Source of the DNA: an uncultured Eubacteriales bacterium
GTDB taxonomy: Bacteria; Bacillota; Clostridia; Christensenellales; Aristaeellaceae
Length of the DNA stretch: 64,000 nucleotides
Assembly: GCA_902781095.1 (NCBI GenBank)
Contig: CACZHW010000001.1
Location: forward strand, 62,001 to 126,000
Reading direction: 5' to 3'
The notes beneath the pieces were generated by a model. The model saw only the letters and a program-made list of their open reading frames with translations, was not told the DNA's origin and ran no database searches. Both the position numbers and the translations under genes were made by a program. Within the stretch, counting starts at the first letter, position 1, and each line of letters opens with the position of its first letter. This document shows, piece after piece, positions 32,063 to 40,702 of this stretch.

Positions 32063-34558
32063 ATGAACAAAAGAAGTTCCCTGCCCGCCGCGGCAGACGC
32101 GGACCGGGCAGCCCTCAGGACCAAAGTCGGCCTGCTGCTCGCGTTTCTGCTGGGCATAGGCACGGTCATTGCAGGCTTCGTAGGCCTTTCGGTCTACCGG
32201 CAGTCCGGCTTCAGCGACGAAGCCGGATTTAACGCCGTTTACGCGCTGTCCTCCGCCGTCTCCGACGACTGGGAAAACGTGCTTTCCCCTTTCCTCTCCT
32301 CGCTGGAGCCGCAGGACCGCGCCGCTCTGGAAGCCCAGGCGCTCGACCTGCTGGGGGTCGTCTGGGAAAGGCGCTCCGAAGGCCCTGAATCGCTGGAGCA
32401 GCTGCTCGGCGCCACCGCGGACGGCAGCGCGCTCACCTGGAAGCTCCTGCACACCGCCTACGCCGTCGGCGGCCCGAAGCTCTCCTCCGCGGCCAAAAAG
32501 CCGCTGCTCGCGCTGCCGGAGGCACAGCTTGCCGACGTCCGCGTCCAGCTCGTCCGCTGCCTTGCGGACGAGGCGGCCCCGCTGCCCGGGTGCTGCGGGA
32601 AAGCCGCCGGCAAGCTTACCGGCATGGAGCGCCGCGCCATGCTGATGAAGCTGCTGCTCACCTCCTTTGAAGCAGACAGCGCCGTCGCGACGGAGGACGT
32701 GAACACCCTCAAGAAGGGCGTCCGGGACAAGGACAGGCAGCTCACCGCCTTCCGCATGATCGCCTCGGGCGAGATCGGCCTCATCCAGCAATTCGTCATC
32801 TCCCACAGCCGCACGGTCATCCTCGCCGGCGTCCTCCTCGCGCTGGACGCGCTGATCCTCGCCCTCCTCATGATGGGCGAGCGCACCTGGCTGCCCGACG
32901 TCAAGTGGTTCATCATCCTGGCGATCGTGGATTTTCTGCTGCTCTTCCAGTTGCTGCCGCTCGTCTACATGGTCGTCAAGGCCTTCTTCCCCGAGAGCAG
33001 CTTCTCCCTTGAGACCTTCCGGCGGCTCTACACCTATTCCCTCAACCTGGATGCGCTGCGCAACACCCTCGTCGCGTCCTTTTCCACCATGGTGCTGGGC
33101 ACGCTGCTGGCCTTTCCGCTGGCCTGGCTCGTCGGCCGCACCAACCTTTACGGGCGCAGGTTCTTCCGCTCCCTCTTCGTGCTGACCTACATGGTGCCGC
33201 CCTACGTGGGGGCCATGGCCTGGCTGCGCCTGCTGAACCCCAACGTGGGCACCCTCAACCGCTGGCTGCGCCTGCTTTTCCACCTGAGCGACGCGCCCGG
33301 GCCGCTGAACGTCTATTCCCTGCCCGGCCTCATCTGGGTGCTGACCACTTTCTATTACCCATACGCCTTCATCACCATCAGCCGCGCCATGGAGAAGATG
33401 GACCCTTCATTGGAGGAAGCGAGCCGCATTTCCGGCGCCCCGCCCCTCAAAACGGTGATGACCGTCACCCTCCCGCTCATGCTGCCTTCGCTCATCGCGG
33501 GCGCGCTGCTGGTGTTCATCTCCGCGGCCAGCTGCTACGGCATTCCTTCCATCATCGGCGCCCCCGGCCGCGTGCATACGGTGACCACGCGCATCGTGGA
33601 GTACGTCTCGCTGGGGCAGCAGGGGCTGAACGACGCCACGGGCCTGTCGGTCTTCCTCATGTCCGTCGCCCTCATCGTCATGTTCCTGTCAGACTTCGTG
33701 CTGGTCAGGCGGCAGTACATCACGGTCAGCGGCAAATCCGTTCAGCCCGCCGTCGTGGACCTGCGCAAATGGCGCGTCCCCGTCACGGTGCTGGTGAGCC
33801 TCTTTGCCGTCGTCGTGATCCTCATCCCCTTCGCAACGATCCTCTTTACTTCCTTTAAGATCGACGTGGGCAAGAGCGCCCTGCGGGCGGACAACTTCAC
33901 CCTGTCCAACTGGGAGACGGTCTTCGGGCGGATCGAAACGATGAACTGTCTCAGGAACTCGCTGCTCTTCGCGGCGGTCGCCGCCACGGTCGGCATTGTC
34001 ATCGCCTGCACGATGAGCTATCTGCTCCAGCGCACGCGCGTGCGCGGCCGCAGGATTCCGGACTTTCTCATCGCGCTGGGCAGCGGTACGCCGAGCGTCG
34101 TCATCGCCCTCGGCCTCATCATGACGATGAAGGGCAACTTCGGCATCAACATCTACAACACCGCCTATATCATGATCATCGCCTACCTCATCAAGTACCT
34201 GATGATGGGGATGCGCACCGTCGTCTCCGCCATGTCCCAGATTCACGTTTCCCTGGAGGAATGCTCGCAGATCTCCGGTTCCTCGTGGCTGGGCACCATG
34301 CTGCGCATCACGGGGCGGCTCATCTTCCCCTCCATCGCCGCGGGCTGGTTCCTCATCTTCATCCCCAGCTTTTACGAGCTCTCCATGACGACGCTGCTGT
34401 ATTCCAGCACCACCAAGACCATCGGCTTCCAGCTCTACGAGTATTGGACCTTTACCAGCCAGCCCATGGCCTGCGCCATGGCTTTCGGCATCCTCATGAT
34501 CGTCGTGGTGCTCAACTTCGTGCTCAACCGCCTGACCCGGGGCGGCTTCTCGATCTGA
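32063..34558 (+). CDS. Fused double ABC permease (FbpB-like) with large N-terminal extra domain
   Basis: 831 residues from ATG at 32063 (AAAAGGGAT upstream). The C-terminal 550 residues are a normal FbpB/AfuB-type tandem permease with two BPD_transp_1 halves, each with an EAA loop (EEASRISGAPPLKTVMTVTLP and EECSQISGSSWLGTMLRITG). Before it lie one helix (VGLLLAFLLGIGTVIAGFVGL), about 200 residues predicted outside the membrane with no recognised fold, and further helices. Usual family length is near 550, so the insert is an addition that might contact the binding protein or sense a ligand. Confidence 0.9.
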   Translation: MNKRSSLPAAADADRAALRTKVGLLLAFLLGIGTVIAGFVGLSVYRQSGFSDEAGFNAVYALSSAVSDDWENVLSPFLSSLEPQDRAALEAQALDLLGVVWERRSEGPESLEQLLGATADGSALTWKLLHTAYAVGGPKLSSAAKKPLLALPEAQLADVRVQLVRCLADEAAPLPGCCGKAAGKLTGMERRAMLMKLLLTSFEADSAVATEDVNTLKKGVRDKDRQLTAFRMIASGEIGLIQQFVISHSRTVILAGVLLALDALILALLMMGERTWLPDVKWFIILAIVDFLLLFQLLPLVYMVVKAFFPESSFSLETFRRLYTYSLNLDALRNTLVASFSTMVLGTLLAFPLAWLVGRTNLYGRRFFRSLFVLTYMVPPYVGAMAWLRLLNPNVGTLNRWLRLLFHLSDAPGPLNVYSLPGLIWVLTTFYYPYAFITISRAMEKMDPSLEEASRISGAPPLKTVMTVTLPLMLPSLIAGALLVFISAASCYGIPSIIGAPGRVHTVTTRIVEYVSLGQQGLNDATGLSVFLMSVALIVMFLSDFVLVRRQYITVSGKSVQPAVVDLRKWRVPVTVLVSLFAVVVILIPFATILFTSFKIDVGKSALRADNFTLSNWETVFGRIETMNCLRNSLLFAAVAATVGIVIACTMSYLLQRTRVRGRRIPDFLIALGSGTPSVVIALGLIMTMKGNFGINIYNTAYIMIIAYLIKYLMMGMRTVVSAMSQIHVSLEECSQISGSSWLGTMLRITGRLIFPSIAAGWFLIFIPSFYELSMTTLLYSSTTKTIGFQLYEYWTFTSQPMACAMAFGILMIVVVLNFVLNRLTRGGFSI

Positions 34559-34598
34559 CGGCCCTGCGGGCGCTTATGACAAGGAAGGAGCTTCACCC

Positions 34599-35675
34599 AT
34601 GTCCACCATCACGATCAAAAACCTGACCAAGAGCTTCGAGAGCACGCCGGTGCTGCGCGAGTTCAACGAGGTCTTTAGTGACGGCGAATTCGTCACCCTG
34701 CTGGGGCCCTCCGGCTGCGGCAAGACGACGATGCTCCGCATCATCGCCGGATTCGAGGTCCCCACCACCGGCGAGGTCTGGATCGACGACCGGCTGGTTT
34801 CCGGCGGCAAGACCTTCGTCCCGCCGGAGCACCGCAACATCGGCATGGTCTTCCAGTCCTACGCCGTGTGGCCGCACATGAACGTGTTCGACAACGTCGC
34901 CTATCCGCTGGCCATCCGGCATGCGGCCAAAGCCGAGATCAAAACGCGCGTCGAACAGCTGCTGGAGACCGTCCACCTCTCGCAGTACGCCGAACGCTTC
35001 CCCAGCCAGCTTTCCGGCGGACAGCAGCAGCGCATCGCGCTGGCCCGCGCGCTGCTGGCGCAGCCCAAGGTGCTGCTGCTCGACGAGCCGCTTTCCAACC
35101 TGGACGCCAAGCTGCGCGAGTCCATGCGCTTCGAGATCAAGGAGATCACCAAATCGCTGGGCATCACCGTGGTCTACGTCACCCATGACCAGACGGAAGC
35201 CATGGCGATGAGCGACCGCATCCTCCTCATCAACAACGGCGTGGTGCAGCAGAGCGGCACGCCCAGCGAGATTTACAACAACCCCGCCAACCCCTTCGTG
35301 GCGGACTTTCTGGGCAAGGTGGACTTCTTCCCCGGCACGGCGGAGGGCGGGCGCATCCGCCTTTCCGGCTGGAAGGCCGAGCTGCCCTACCCGGAGATGA
35401 AGCAGCACGGGCCCGTCGTCGTCGCCATCCGTCCGGAGAACATCCGGATGACCCGCGGCGAGGAGGGCATCCCCGCGCGCATCGAGCGCCTGTATTACCT
35501 GGGCGACACCTGCGATTACCGCGTGCGGGCCGGCGAGGAGACGGTGCGCGTCATCGCGGACGGCTTCAGCAGCCGCACTTTCAACCGGGGCGACGACGTC
35601 CGTCTGCAGGTGCGGGAATTCATCGTCTTCCCCGACGACGGCTCGACCCAGGAACAGCTGATGATCAGGACCTGA
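34599..35675 (+). CDS. ABC transporter ATP-binding protein (FbpC/PotA-like)
   Basis: 358 residues. Walker A GPSGCGKTT, Q-loop VFQSYAVWPHM, signature LSGGQQQR, Walker B VLLLDEPLSNLD, H-loop VTHDQTEA, then a C-terminal TOBE-type regulatory domain (VVVAIRPENIRM). It energises the permease encoded just upstream. AAGGAAGGAG precedes the ATG. Confidence 0.93.
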   Translation: MSTITIKNLTKSFESTPVLREFNEVFSDGEFVTLLGPSGCGKTTMLRIIAGFEVPTTGEVWIDDRLVSGGKTFVPPEHRNIGMVFQSYAVWPHMNVFDNVAYPLAIRHAAKAEIKTRVEQLLETVHLSQYAERFPSQLSGGQQQRIALARALLAQPKVLLLDEPLSNLDAKLRESMRFEIKEITKSLGITVVYVTHDQTEAMAMSDRILLINNGVVQQSGTPSEIYNNPANPFVADFLGKVDFFPGTAEGGRIRLSGWKAELPYPEMKQHGPVVVAIRPENIRMTRGEEGIPARIERLYYLGDTCDYRVRAGEETVRVIADGFSSRTFNRGDDVRLQVREFIVFPDDGSTQEQLMIRT

Positions 35676-35701
35676 TCCCAAACCGTAAAGGAGCACGAAC
35701 C

Positions 35702-37156
35702 ATGCAAACAGACATTCTCATCATCGGCGCGGGCGTCGTCGGCTGCGCGCTTGCCCGCGTCCTCGGCAGGTACGAGGCGGACATCACCGTGGCCGAAGCC
35801 GGGCCCGACGTAGCCAGCGGCGCGACCCGCGCCAACAGCGGCATCGTCCACGCGGGGTTTGACGCCCACCCGGGCACGCTGAAGGCGGAACTGAACGTCC
35901 GCGGCGCCGAACTCTACCCGGCGCTCGCCCGCGAGCTGGGTTTCCCCTACAGCCAGTGCGGCGCGCTCGTCCTGGGCTTTACGGCGGAGGACGAAGAGAC
36001 CCTGCGCACGCTGCTGCAGCAGGGCGAGGCCAACGGCGTCCCCGGCGTGCGCCTCCTCACGCGGGAGGAAACGCTCGCCCTGGAGCCGAACACCAACCCG
36101 GAGGTCCGCTGTGCGCTGTACGCGCCGACCTCCGGCATCACCAGCCCCTACGAAGCCGCCTACGCGCTGGCCGATCACGCTGCCCTGTGCGGCGTGCGCT
36201 TTTTGATGAACAGCCGCGTACAGCGCGTCTTCCGCTGGGAAGACGGCCTGTGGCACGCCGTCCTTCCCACGGGGGAGATTGCCTGCCGGGTCCTCGTCAA
36301 CTGCGCCGGCATGGGCAGCGCCGACATCCACAACAGCCTCTGCGAAGAGAAGCTCACCCTGATCCCCCGGCGCGGGCAGTACCACCTGCTGGACCGCCTG
36401 GAGACGCTCCCCTTCTCCAGGACGATGTTCCAGTGCCCCACTCAGATGGGCAAGGGCGTGCTCGTAAGCCCGACCGTTCACGGCAATCTGCTGCTCGGCC
36501 CCTCGGCGGAGGACATCGACGACCCGCAGGACGTCTCCACGACGGCCGAAGGGCTCGAAGGGGTGCTGGAAACCTGCCGCCTCACCTGGCCGCAGGCCAG
36601 CGTGCGCGGCGACATCACCAATTTCGCGGGCATCCGCGCGCACGAAGTCAACGGCGACTTCATCATCGGCGCTGTCCCCGGTCAGACGGCCTGCTATGAA
36701 ACCGTGGGCATCGAGAGTCCCGGCCTCTCTGCCGCCCCCGCCATCGCGGAACGCCTGGGCGCGCAGATTGCCGGAGACTGCGCGCTCGTCCCGAAGACCG
36801 AAGTTCCCGCGCCCGTGCCGCTCCCCAGGCGCTTTGCCGAGATGACGGATGAAGAACGCGCCCGCGCGGTGGCGGAGGACCCCGCCTACGGCAACGTCAT
36901 CTGCCGCTGCGAGGTCGTGACGGAGGCCGAAATCCGCCAGGCCATCCGCCGGCCTGTCGGCGCCTGCAGCATCGACGCAGTCAAACGGCGCACGCGCGCC
37001 GGTATGGGCCGCTGCCAGGGCGGCTTCTGCAGCCCGCGCGTCGCCGAGATCCTCGCGGAGGAGCTCGGCGTCCCGCTCACCGCCATCACCAAATTCGGCG
37101 GGAAATCCCGCCTGCTCACCGGCACCTTGAAGGACCCGGGAAAGGAGGAAGCCTGA
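35702..37156 (+). CDS. GlpA-like FAD-dependent glycerol-3-phosphate dehydrogenase with BFD iron-sulfur domain
   Basis: 484 residues. FAD-binding GxGxxG in IIGAGVVGCALAR (7-19), DAO core to about 370 (SGIVHAGFDA, TNFAGIRAHE, VGIESPGLSAAPAIAE), then a C-terminal BFD-type [2Fe-2S] domain with CRC and CQGGFC cysteines. The layout is that of GlpA-like proteins of Firmicutes; hydroxyglutarate oxidase (LhgO) members are the alternative. Followed by GlpB-like and DUF1667 genes, the usual three-part set. AAAGGAGC precedes the ATG. Confidence 0.88.
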   Translation: MQTDILIIGAGVVGCALARVLGRYEADITVAEAGPDVASGATRANSGIVHAGFDAHPGTLKAELNVRGAELYPALARELGFPYSQCGALVLGFTAEDEETLRTLLQQGEANGVPGVRLLTREETLALEPNTNPEVRCALYAPTSGITSPYEAAYALADHAALCGVRFLMNSRVQRVFRWEDGLWHAVLPTGEIACRVLVNCAGMGSADIHNSLCEEKLTLIPRRGQYHLLDRLETLPFSRTMFQCPTQMGKGVLVSPTVHGNLLLGPSAEDIDDPQDVSTTAEGLEGVLETCRLTWPQASVRGDITNFAGIRAHEVNGDFIIGAVPGQTACYETVGIESPGLSAAPAIAERLGAQIAGDCALVPKTEVPAPVPLPRRFAEMTDEERARAVAEDPAYGNVICRCEVVTEAEIRQAIRRPVGACSIDAVKRRTRAGMGRCQGGFCSPRVAEILAEELGVPLTAITKFGGKSRLLTGTLKDPGKEEA

Positions 37157-38412
37157 TGGACATCAACCGCACCGTCGACGTGCTCGTCATCGGCGCCGGC
37201 CCCGCGGGCCTGGCGGCCGCCATCGCCGCGCGCGAGGACGGCATCCAAAGCCTCCTCGTGCTGGAGCGCGAAAACGCCCCCGGCGGCATCCTGCGCCAGT
37301 GCATCCACAACGGCTTCGGCCTGCACCGCTTCAAAGAGGAGCTGACCGGCCCCGAGTACGCGCAGCGGGACATCGACCGGGCGGCCGAGCTCGGCATCGA
37401 AATCCGCTGCGGCGTCACCGTCCTGTCCGTCGGCGCCGACCACATCGTCACCTGCGTCTCGCCGGAGGGGCTCCTGAGAATCCATGCCAAAGCGATCGTT
37501 TTGGCCATGGGCTGCCGGGAGCGCCCGCGCGGCGCGCTGGGCACCCCGGGCACCCGGCCCGCTGGCATTTATTCCGCCGGCACCGCGCAGAAATTCGTCA
37601 ACCTGCTGGGCTGCATGCCCGGCCGCCGGTGCGTCATCCTGGGCAGCGGCGACATCGGCCTCATCATGGCCCGCCGCATGACGCTGCAGGGCGCGAAGGT
37701 GCTCGCCTGCGTGGAGCTCATGCCCTACTCCTCCGGCCTCAACCGGAACATCGTCCAGTGCCTGCAGGATTTCGACATCCCCCTCTACCTCTCGCACACG
37801 GTGGTGGACATCCGCGGCCGCGAGCGGCTGACGGGCGTCACCATCGCACAGGTGGACGCGCAGCGCAGGCCGGTCCCCGGCACCGAGAAGACCTTTGACT
37901 GCGACACGCTGCTGCTCTCCGTCGGCCTCATCCCCGAAAACGAGCTGACGCGCGGCGCCGGCGCCGAAATCTCCCCCGCCACCTCCGGCGCCGTGGTCAA
38001 CGACGCGCTGGAGACGAGCGTCCCCGGCATCTTCGCCTGCGGCAACGTGCTGCACGTGCACGACCTCGTGGACCACGTGTCCAGCGAGTCCTTCCTGGCC
38101 GGCCACGCGGCCGCCGCCTATGCGCGCGCCGGGGAACGGCCGGCGGGCTTCTGGCCCGTGCAGGACGGGGAAGGCGTGCGCGGCACCGTGCCCCAGCGCA
38201 TCCGCAAGGGCGCCGGGGCTGCCGTGCGCCTCATGTTCCGGCCCTCCGGCGTCTTCCGCGGAGCCGAGTGCGTCGTCCGCTGCGGCGGGCGGATCATCGC
38301 GAAGAAGCGCGCGCCCATCTTTACGCCCGGCGAAATGGCCGTCGTCCCGCTGGATGCCGAAAGCGTCGCCGCGCTGGACGGCCCCGTCACCGTCTCCATC
38401 GAAAGGAGCTGA
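37156..38412 (+). CDS. GlpB-like FAD/NAD-dependent oxidoreductase
   Basis: 418 residues. FAD motif VIGAGPAGLAAAIAAR (11-26), second nucleotide motif VILGSGDIGLIMARRM, and ACGNVLHVHDLVDHVSSES near the C-terminus. GGILRQCIHNGFG is typical of this subgroup. It starts inside the stop of the GlpA-like gene (TGATG). Known sets use it to pass electrons from the GlpA-like flavoprotein to an acceptor; the exact acceptor cannot be read here. Confidence 0.88.
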   Translation: MDINRTVDVLVIGAGPAGLAAAIAAREDGIQSLLVLERENAPGGILRQCIHNGFGLHRFKEELTGPEYAQRDIDRAAELGIEIRCGVTVLSVGADHIVTCVSPEGLLRIHAKAIVLAMGCRERPRGALGTPGTRPAGIYSAGTAQKFVNLLGCMPGRRCVILGSGDIGLIMARRMTLQGAKVLACVELMPYSSGLNRNIVQCLQDFDIPLYLSHTVVDIRGRERLTGVTIAQVDAQRRPVPGTEKTFDCDTLLLSVGLIPENELTRGAGAEISPATSGAVVNDALETSVPGIFACGNVLHVHDLVDHVSSESFLAGHAAAAYARAGERPAGFWPVQDGEGVRGTVPQRIRKGAGAAVRLMFRPSGVFRGAECVVRCGGRIIAKKRAPIFTPGEMAVVPLDAESVAALDGPVTVSIERS

Positions 38413-38417
38413 GCCGC

Positions 38418-38774
38418 ATGGAAATCACCTGCATCAACTGCCCCGTCGGCTGCCGCATGGAGGTCGACCTGGAGGACGGCAAAGTGACCGCCGTCCGCGG
38501 CAACGGCTGCCGGCGCGGGGAAGTTTACGCGCGGCAGGAGTGCGTCGCGCCGCTGCGCATGGTCACGGCCGTCATCCCGGTCTCCGGCAGTGCCGTGCCC
38601 CTCTCCGTCAAGACGCGCACGCCCATCCCCAAGGCGCGCATCGCCGACTGCATGCGCGCTCTCTCGGCGCTTCGGCTTTCGGCGCCCGTCGCGGCCGGCA
38701 GCGTCGTCCTTGCCGACGTCTGCGGCACCGGCGTGGACGTCATCGCCACCAAATCCGTCGACAAAACCGCTTAA
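38418..38774 (+). CDS. DUF1667 protein, third component of the GlpA/GlpB-type set
   Basis: 118 residues from ATG at 38418 with AAAGGAG upstream. Four cysteines cluster in the first 45 residues (CINCPVGCRMEV, GNGCRRGEVYARQE), suggesting an iron-sulfur or zinc site. C-terminal half is a small beta domain (VPLSVKTRTPIPKARIADCM). DUF1667 genes regularly follow GlpA/GlpB-like genes in Firmicutes; role probably electron transfer. Cotranscribed with both flanks. Confidence 0.87.
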   Translation: MEITCINCPVGCRMEVDLEDGKVTAVRGNGCRRGEVYARQECVAPLRMVTAVIPVSGSAVPLSVKTRTPIPKARIADCMRALSALRLSAPVAAGSVVLADVCGTGVDVIATKSVDKTA

Positions 38775-38783
38775 GGAGCCGCC

Positions 38784-39596
38784 ATGACGCTGACAGACGA
38801 AGCCGCAATCCGTGAAAAGCTCTCCGCCGTCCGCTGCTTTCTGCTGGACATGGACGGCACTTTTTACCTGGGCGACCGGCTGATCGAGGGCTCTCTCGAT
38901 TTTCTTGACGCGCTGGAGCGGACGGGACGGACGGCACGGTTTCTCACCAACAACTCCTCCCGTTCCGCCTCCGTTTACGCCAAACGGCTCCGGGGCATGG
39001 GCGTCGCACAGCGCTACTGCGACGTCATCTCCTCCGCCCATGCCGCCGCGCACTACTGCCTCTCGCATTTTCCCGGCCAGCGCTGCTACCTGCTTGGCAA
39101 TCCCGCGCTTGCCAAGGAGATGGAGGGAATGGGCCTCACCCTCACGCAGGAGGGCGCGGACTACGTGCTGGTGGGGTTCGACACCACGCTGGACTACGCG
39201 AAGATGTGCCGCGTCTGCGATTACATCCGCGCAGGCCTGCCCTATGTCGCGACGCACCCCGACTTCAACTGTCCCACCGAGACGGGCTTCATCCCCGACA
39301 TGGGCGCGATTATGGCCTTTATCGAGGCCAGCACCGGCCGCAAGGCGGACGTCATCCTGGGCAAGCCTTACCGCGGCATCGTCGATGAGGCGCTTGCGCG
39401 GACCGGCTTTGCGCTCTCCGAAATGGCGATGGTCGGCGACCGCCTGTACACGGACGTGGCCACCGGCGTCCGCCACGGCATGACCGGCATCCTCGTTTTG
39501 TCCGGCGAAACGAAAAGGGACGACATCGCGCGCAGCGACGTCGTCCCGGATCTCGTCTTCGAGCGGCTTTCGGATATGATTCCGTACCTCTCTTAG
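38784..39596 (+). CDS. HAD-IIA (NagD-like) phosphatase
   Basis: 270 residues. Motif I LLDMDGTFYLG with nucleophile D22 and D24, motif II TNNSSRS, motif III Lys in LGKPYRGIV, motif IV MVGDRLYTDV; the cap lies between motifs II and III as in class IIA. Members act on phosphoglycolate, glycerol phosphate, nucleotides and similar. In this operon a glycerol-phosphate-type substrate is the natural guess. Its stop overlaps that of the convergent cNMP-binding gene by four bases. Confidence 0.88.
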   Translation: MTLTDEAAIREKLSAVRCFLLDMDGTFYLGDRLIEGSLDFLDALERTGRTARFLTNNSSRSASVYAKRLRGMGVAQRYCDVISSAHAAAHYCLSHFPGQRCYLLGNPALAKEMEGMGLTLTQEGADYVLVGFDTTLDYAKMCRVCDYIRAGLPYVATHPDFNCPTETGFIPDMGAIMAFIEASTGRKADVILGKPYRGIVDEALARTGFALSEMAMVGDRLYTDVATGVRHGMTGILVLSGETKRDDIARSDVVPDLVFERLSDMIPYLS

Positions 39597-40063
39597 TTCA
39601 GCCACAGGCTGTTGAATTTGCCATACTCCTTGCAGATGGAATCCAGCTGGCGGTTCAGGTTCTCGTCCTTGTCGCCCTTTCCGGCCTGCTCGTTCTCGTA
39701 GATCGTGCGGCAGACTTCCATGTACTTTTCGTCCGTCTCGCGGATGCGCCCGCTGAGCATGCGAAGCACGCGCAGGATTTTCTCGGGGTACTTTTCGAAG
39801 TACTCGCCGTATTCCTCCAGCGTGATCTCGGCGACGTTCGTCCCGTCTTCCAGCGCGACCGCCGTGGCGGAACGCGGATAAACCTCGATGAGGCCCATCT
39901 CGCCGAAGATCTCGCCCTCGCCCATCTCGGCGATCAGCTTCTCGTCCGCGGTGCCGTAATCGACGTAAATGCCGACCTTGCCGCACACGATATCGAACAT
40001 CGATTTGCCAAAGGTGCCCTGACGGAAGATGATTTCCCCATGCCCAAATGTCAAGACTTTCAT
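39593..40063 (-). CDS. Stand-alone cyclic-nucleotide-binding protein
   Basis: 156 residues from ATG at 40063 after GGGGGA. One CNB domain (about 1-115); the phosphate-binding cassette GEIFGEMGLIEVYPRSATAV keeps the Glu and Arg that contact cyclic nucleotide. A helical C-terminal tail of about 45 residues follows, without a DNA-binding domain, so it is not a CRP-type regulator. It sits 2 bases after a paralogue and opposite a nucleotide cyclase, a likely receptor of its product. Confidence 0.88.
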   Translation of the reverse strand: MKVLTFGHGEIIFRQGTFGKSMFDIVCGKVGIYVDYGTADEKLIAEMGEGEIFGEMGLIEVYPRSATAVALEDGTNVAEITLEEYGEYFEKYPEKILRVLRMLSGRIRETDEKYMEVCRTIYENEQAGKGDKDENLNRQLDSICKEYGKFNSLWLN

Positions 40064-40065
40064 GC

Positions 40066-40542
40066 TCAGTCCCCCTTCCTGACGAAGTTCAGATAGGCGG
40101 TGCACAGCTTCCCGATGCGCTCGAGGAGGCCTTCGCTCTTCGGCGCCCCGGTCTTGTCGGCTTCCACGCTCTCATAGACCGTCTTGCAAGCCTCCACGTA
40201 GTCCTCCGTCGTGCGGCGCAGGCGGTGGCACATCTGCTGCGCCAGCATGAGCACCTTGGCCGGGTTCTCCTTAAAGAAGCTAAGGAAGGTCTCCTCCGTG
40301 ACCGTCGTCAGCATGGTGTCGCTATCCAGCACGACGGCGGTGGCGGAACGGGGTTCGTGGTCCAGAAGGCTCATCTCACCGAAGTATTCGCCCGACATCA
40401 GTTCGGCGATTTTCTTTTCCTGCGGCTGGCCGTAATCCTGAAAGATGCCGACCCGCCCGCTCTGGACGACGTACATGCAGTCGCCGGGTTCGCCCTGGCG
40501 CAGGATGATCGTTCCCCTGCCGTAGGTCTTGGTATCCGACAT
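40066..40542 (-). CDS. Stand-alone cyclic-nucleotide-binding protein (paralogue)
   Basis: 158 residues, same layout as the next gene: CNB domain with the cassette GEYFGEMSLLDHEPRSATAV (Glu and Arg kept) and a helical tail (RLRRTTEDYVEACKTVYESV), no DNA-binding domain. AAGGGAGGAA precedes the ATG. Divergent from the hydrolase-cyclase-ABC operon, with overlapping promoter regions. Partner of its effect unknown. Confidence 0.88.
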   Translation of the reverse strand: MSDTKTYGRGTIILRQGEPGDCMYVVQSGRVGIFQDYGQPQEKKIAELMSGEYFGEMSLLDHEPRSATAVVLDSDTMLTTVTEETFLSFFKENPAKVLMLAQQMCHRLRRTTEDYVEACKTVYESVEADKTGAPKSEGLLERIGKLCTAYLNFVRKGD

Positions 40543-40579
40543 ACGTGATTCCTCCCTTTAGTTCTGATGAAAAAACATC

Positions 40580-40608
40580 TTGTCCGTTTCATGCGTGTTG
40601 TGTAGAAT
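40580..40608 (+). promoter_or_regulatory. Promoter of the hydrolase-cyclase-ABC operon
   Basis: TTGTCC (40580-40585), 17-base spacer, TAGAAT (40603-40608), 95 bases before the ATG at 40703. Confidence 0.6.
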
Positions 40609-40619
40609 AGTTATATATA

Positions 40620-40648
40620 ATTATAATTCATCCGCCAAAAGTACGCAA
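40620..40648 (-). promoter_or_regulatory. Promoter of the two cNMP-binding genes
   Basis: Minus strand TTGCGT (40643-40648), 17-base spacer, TATAAT (40620-40625). It lies downstream of the opposing promoter, so the two transcripts overlap at their 5' ends. Confidence 0.6.
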
Positions 40649-40702
40649 GAGGAAATGCAAGACCTTTATCAAGCAGACGTAATCCGTCGACAGGAGCTTA
40701 AA

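Noticed and set aside
40066..40542. CRP/FNR-type transcription factor
   Set aside because: The CNB domain is followed only by a short helical tail; there is no helix-turn-helix.
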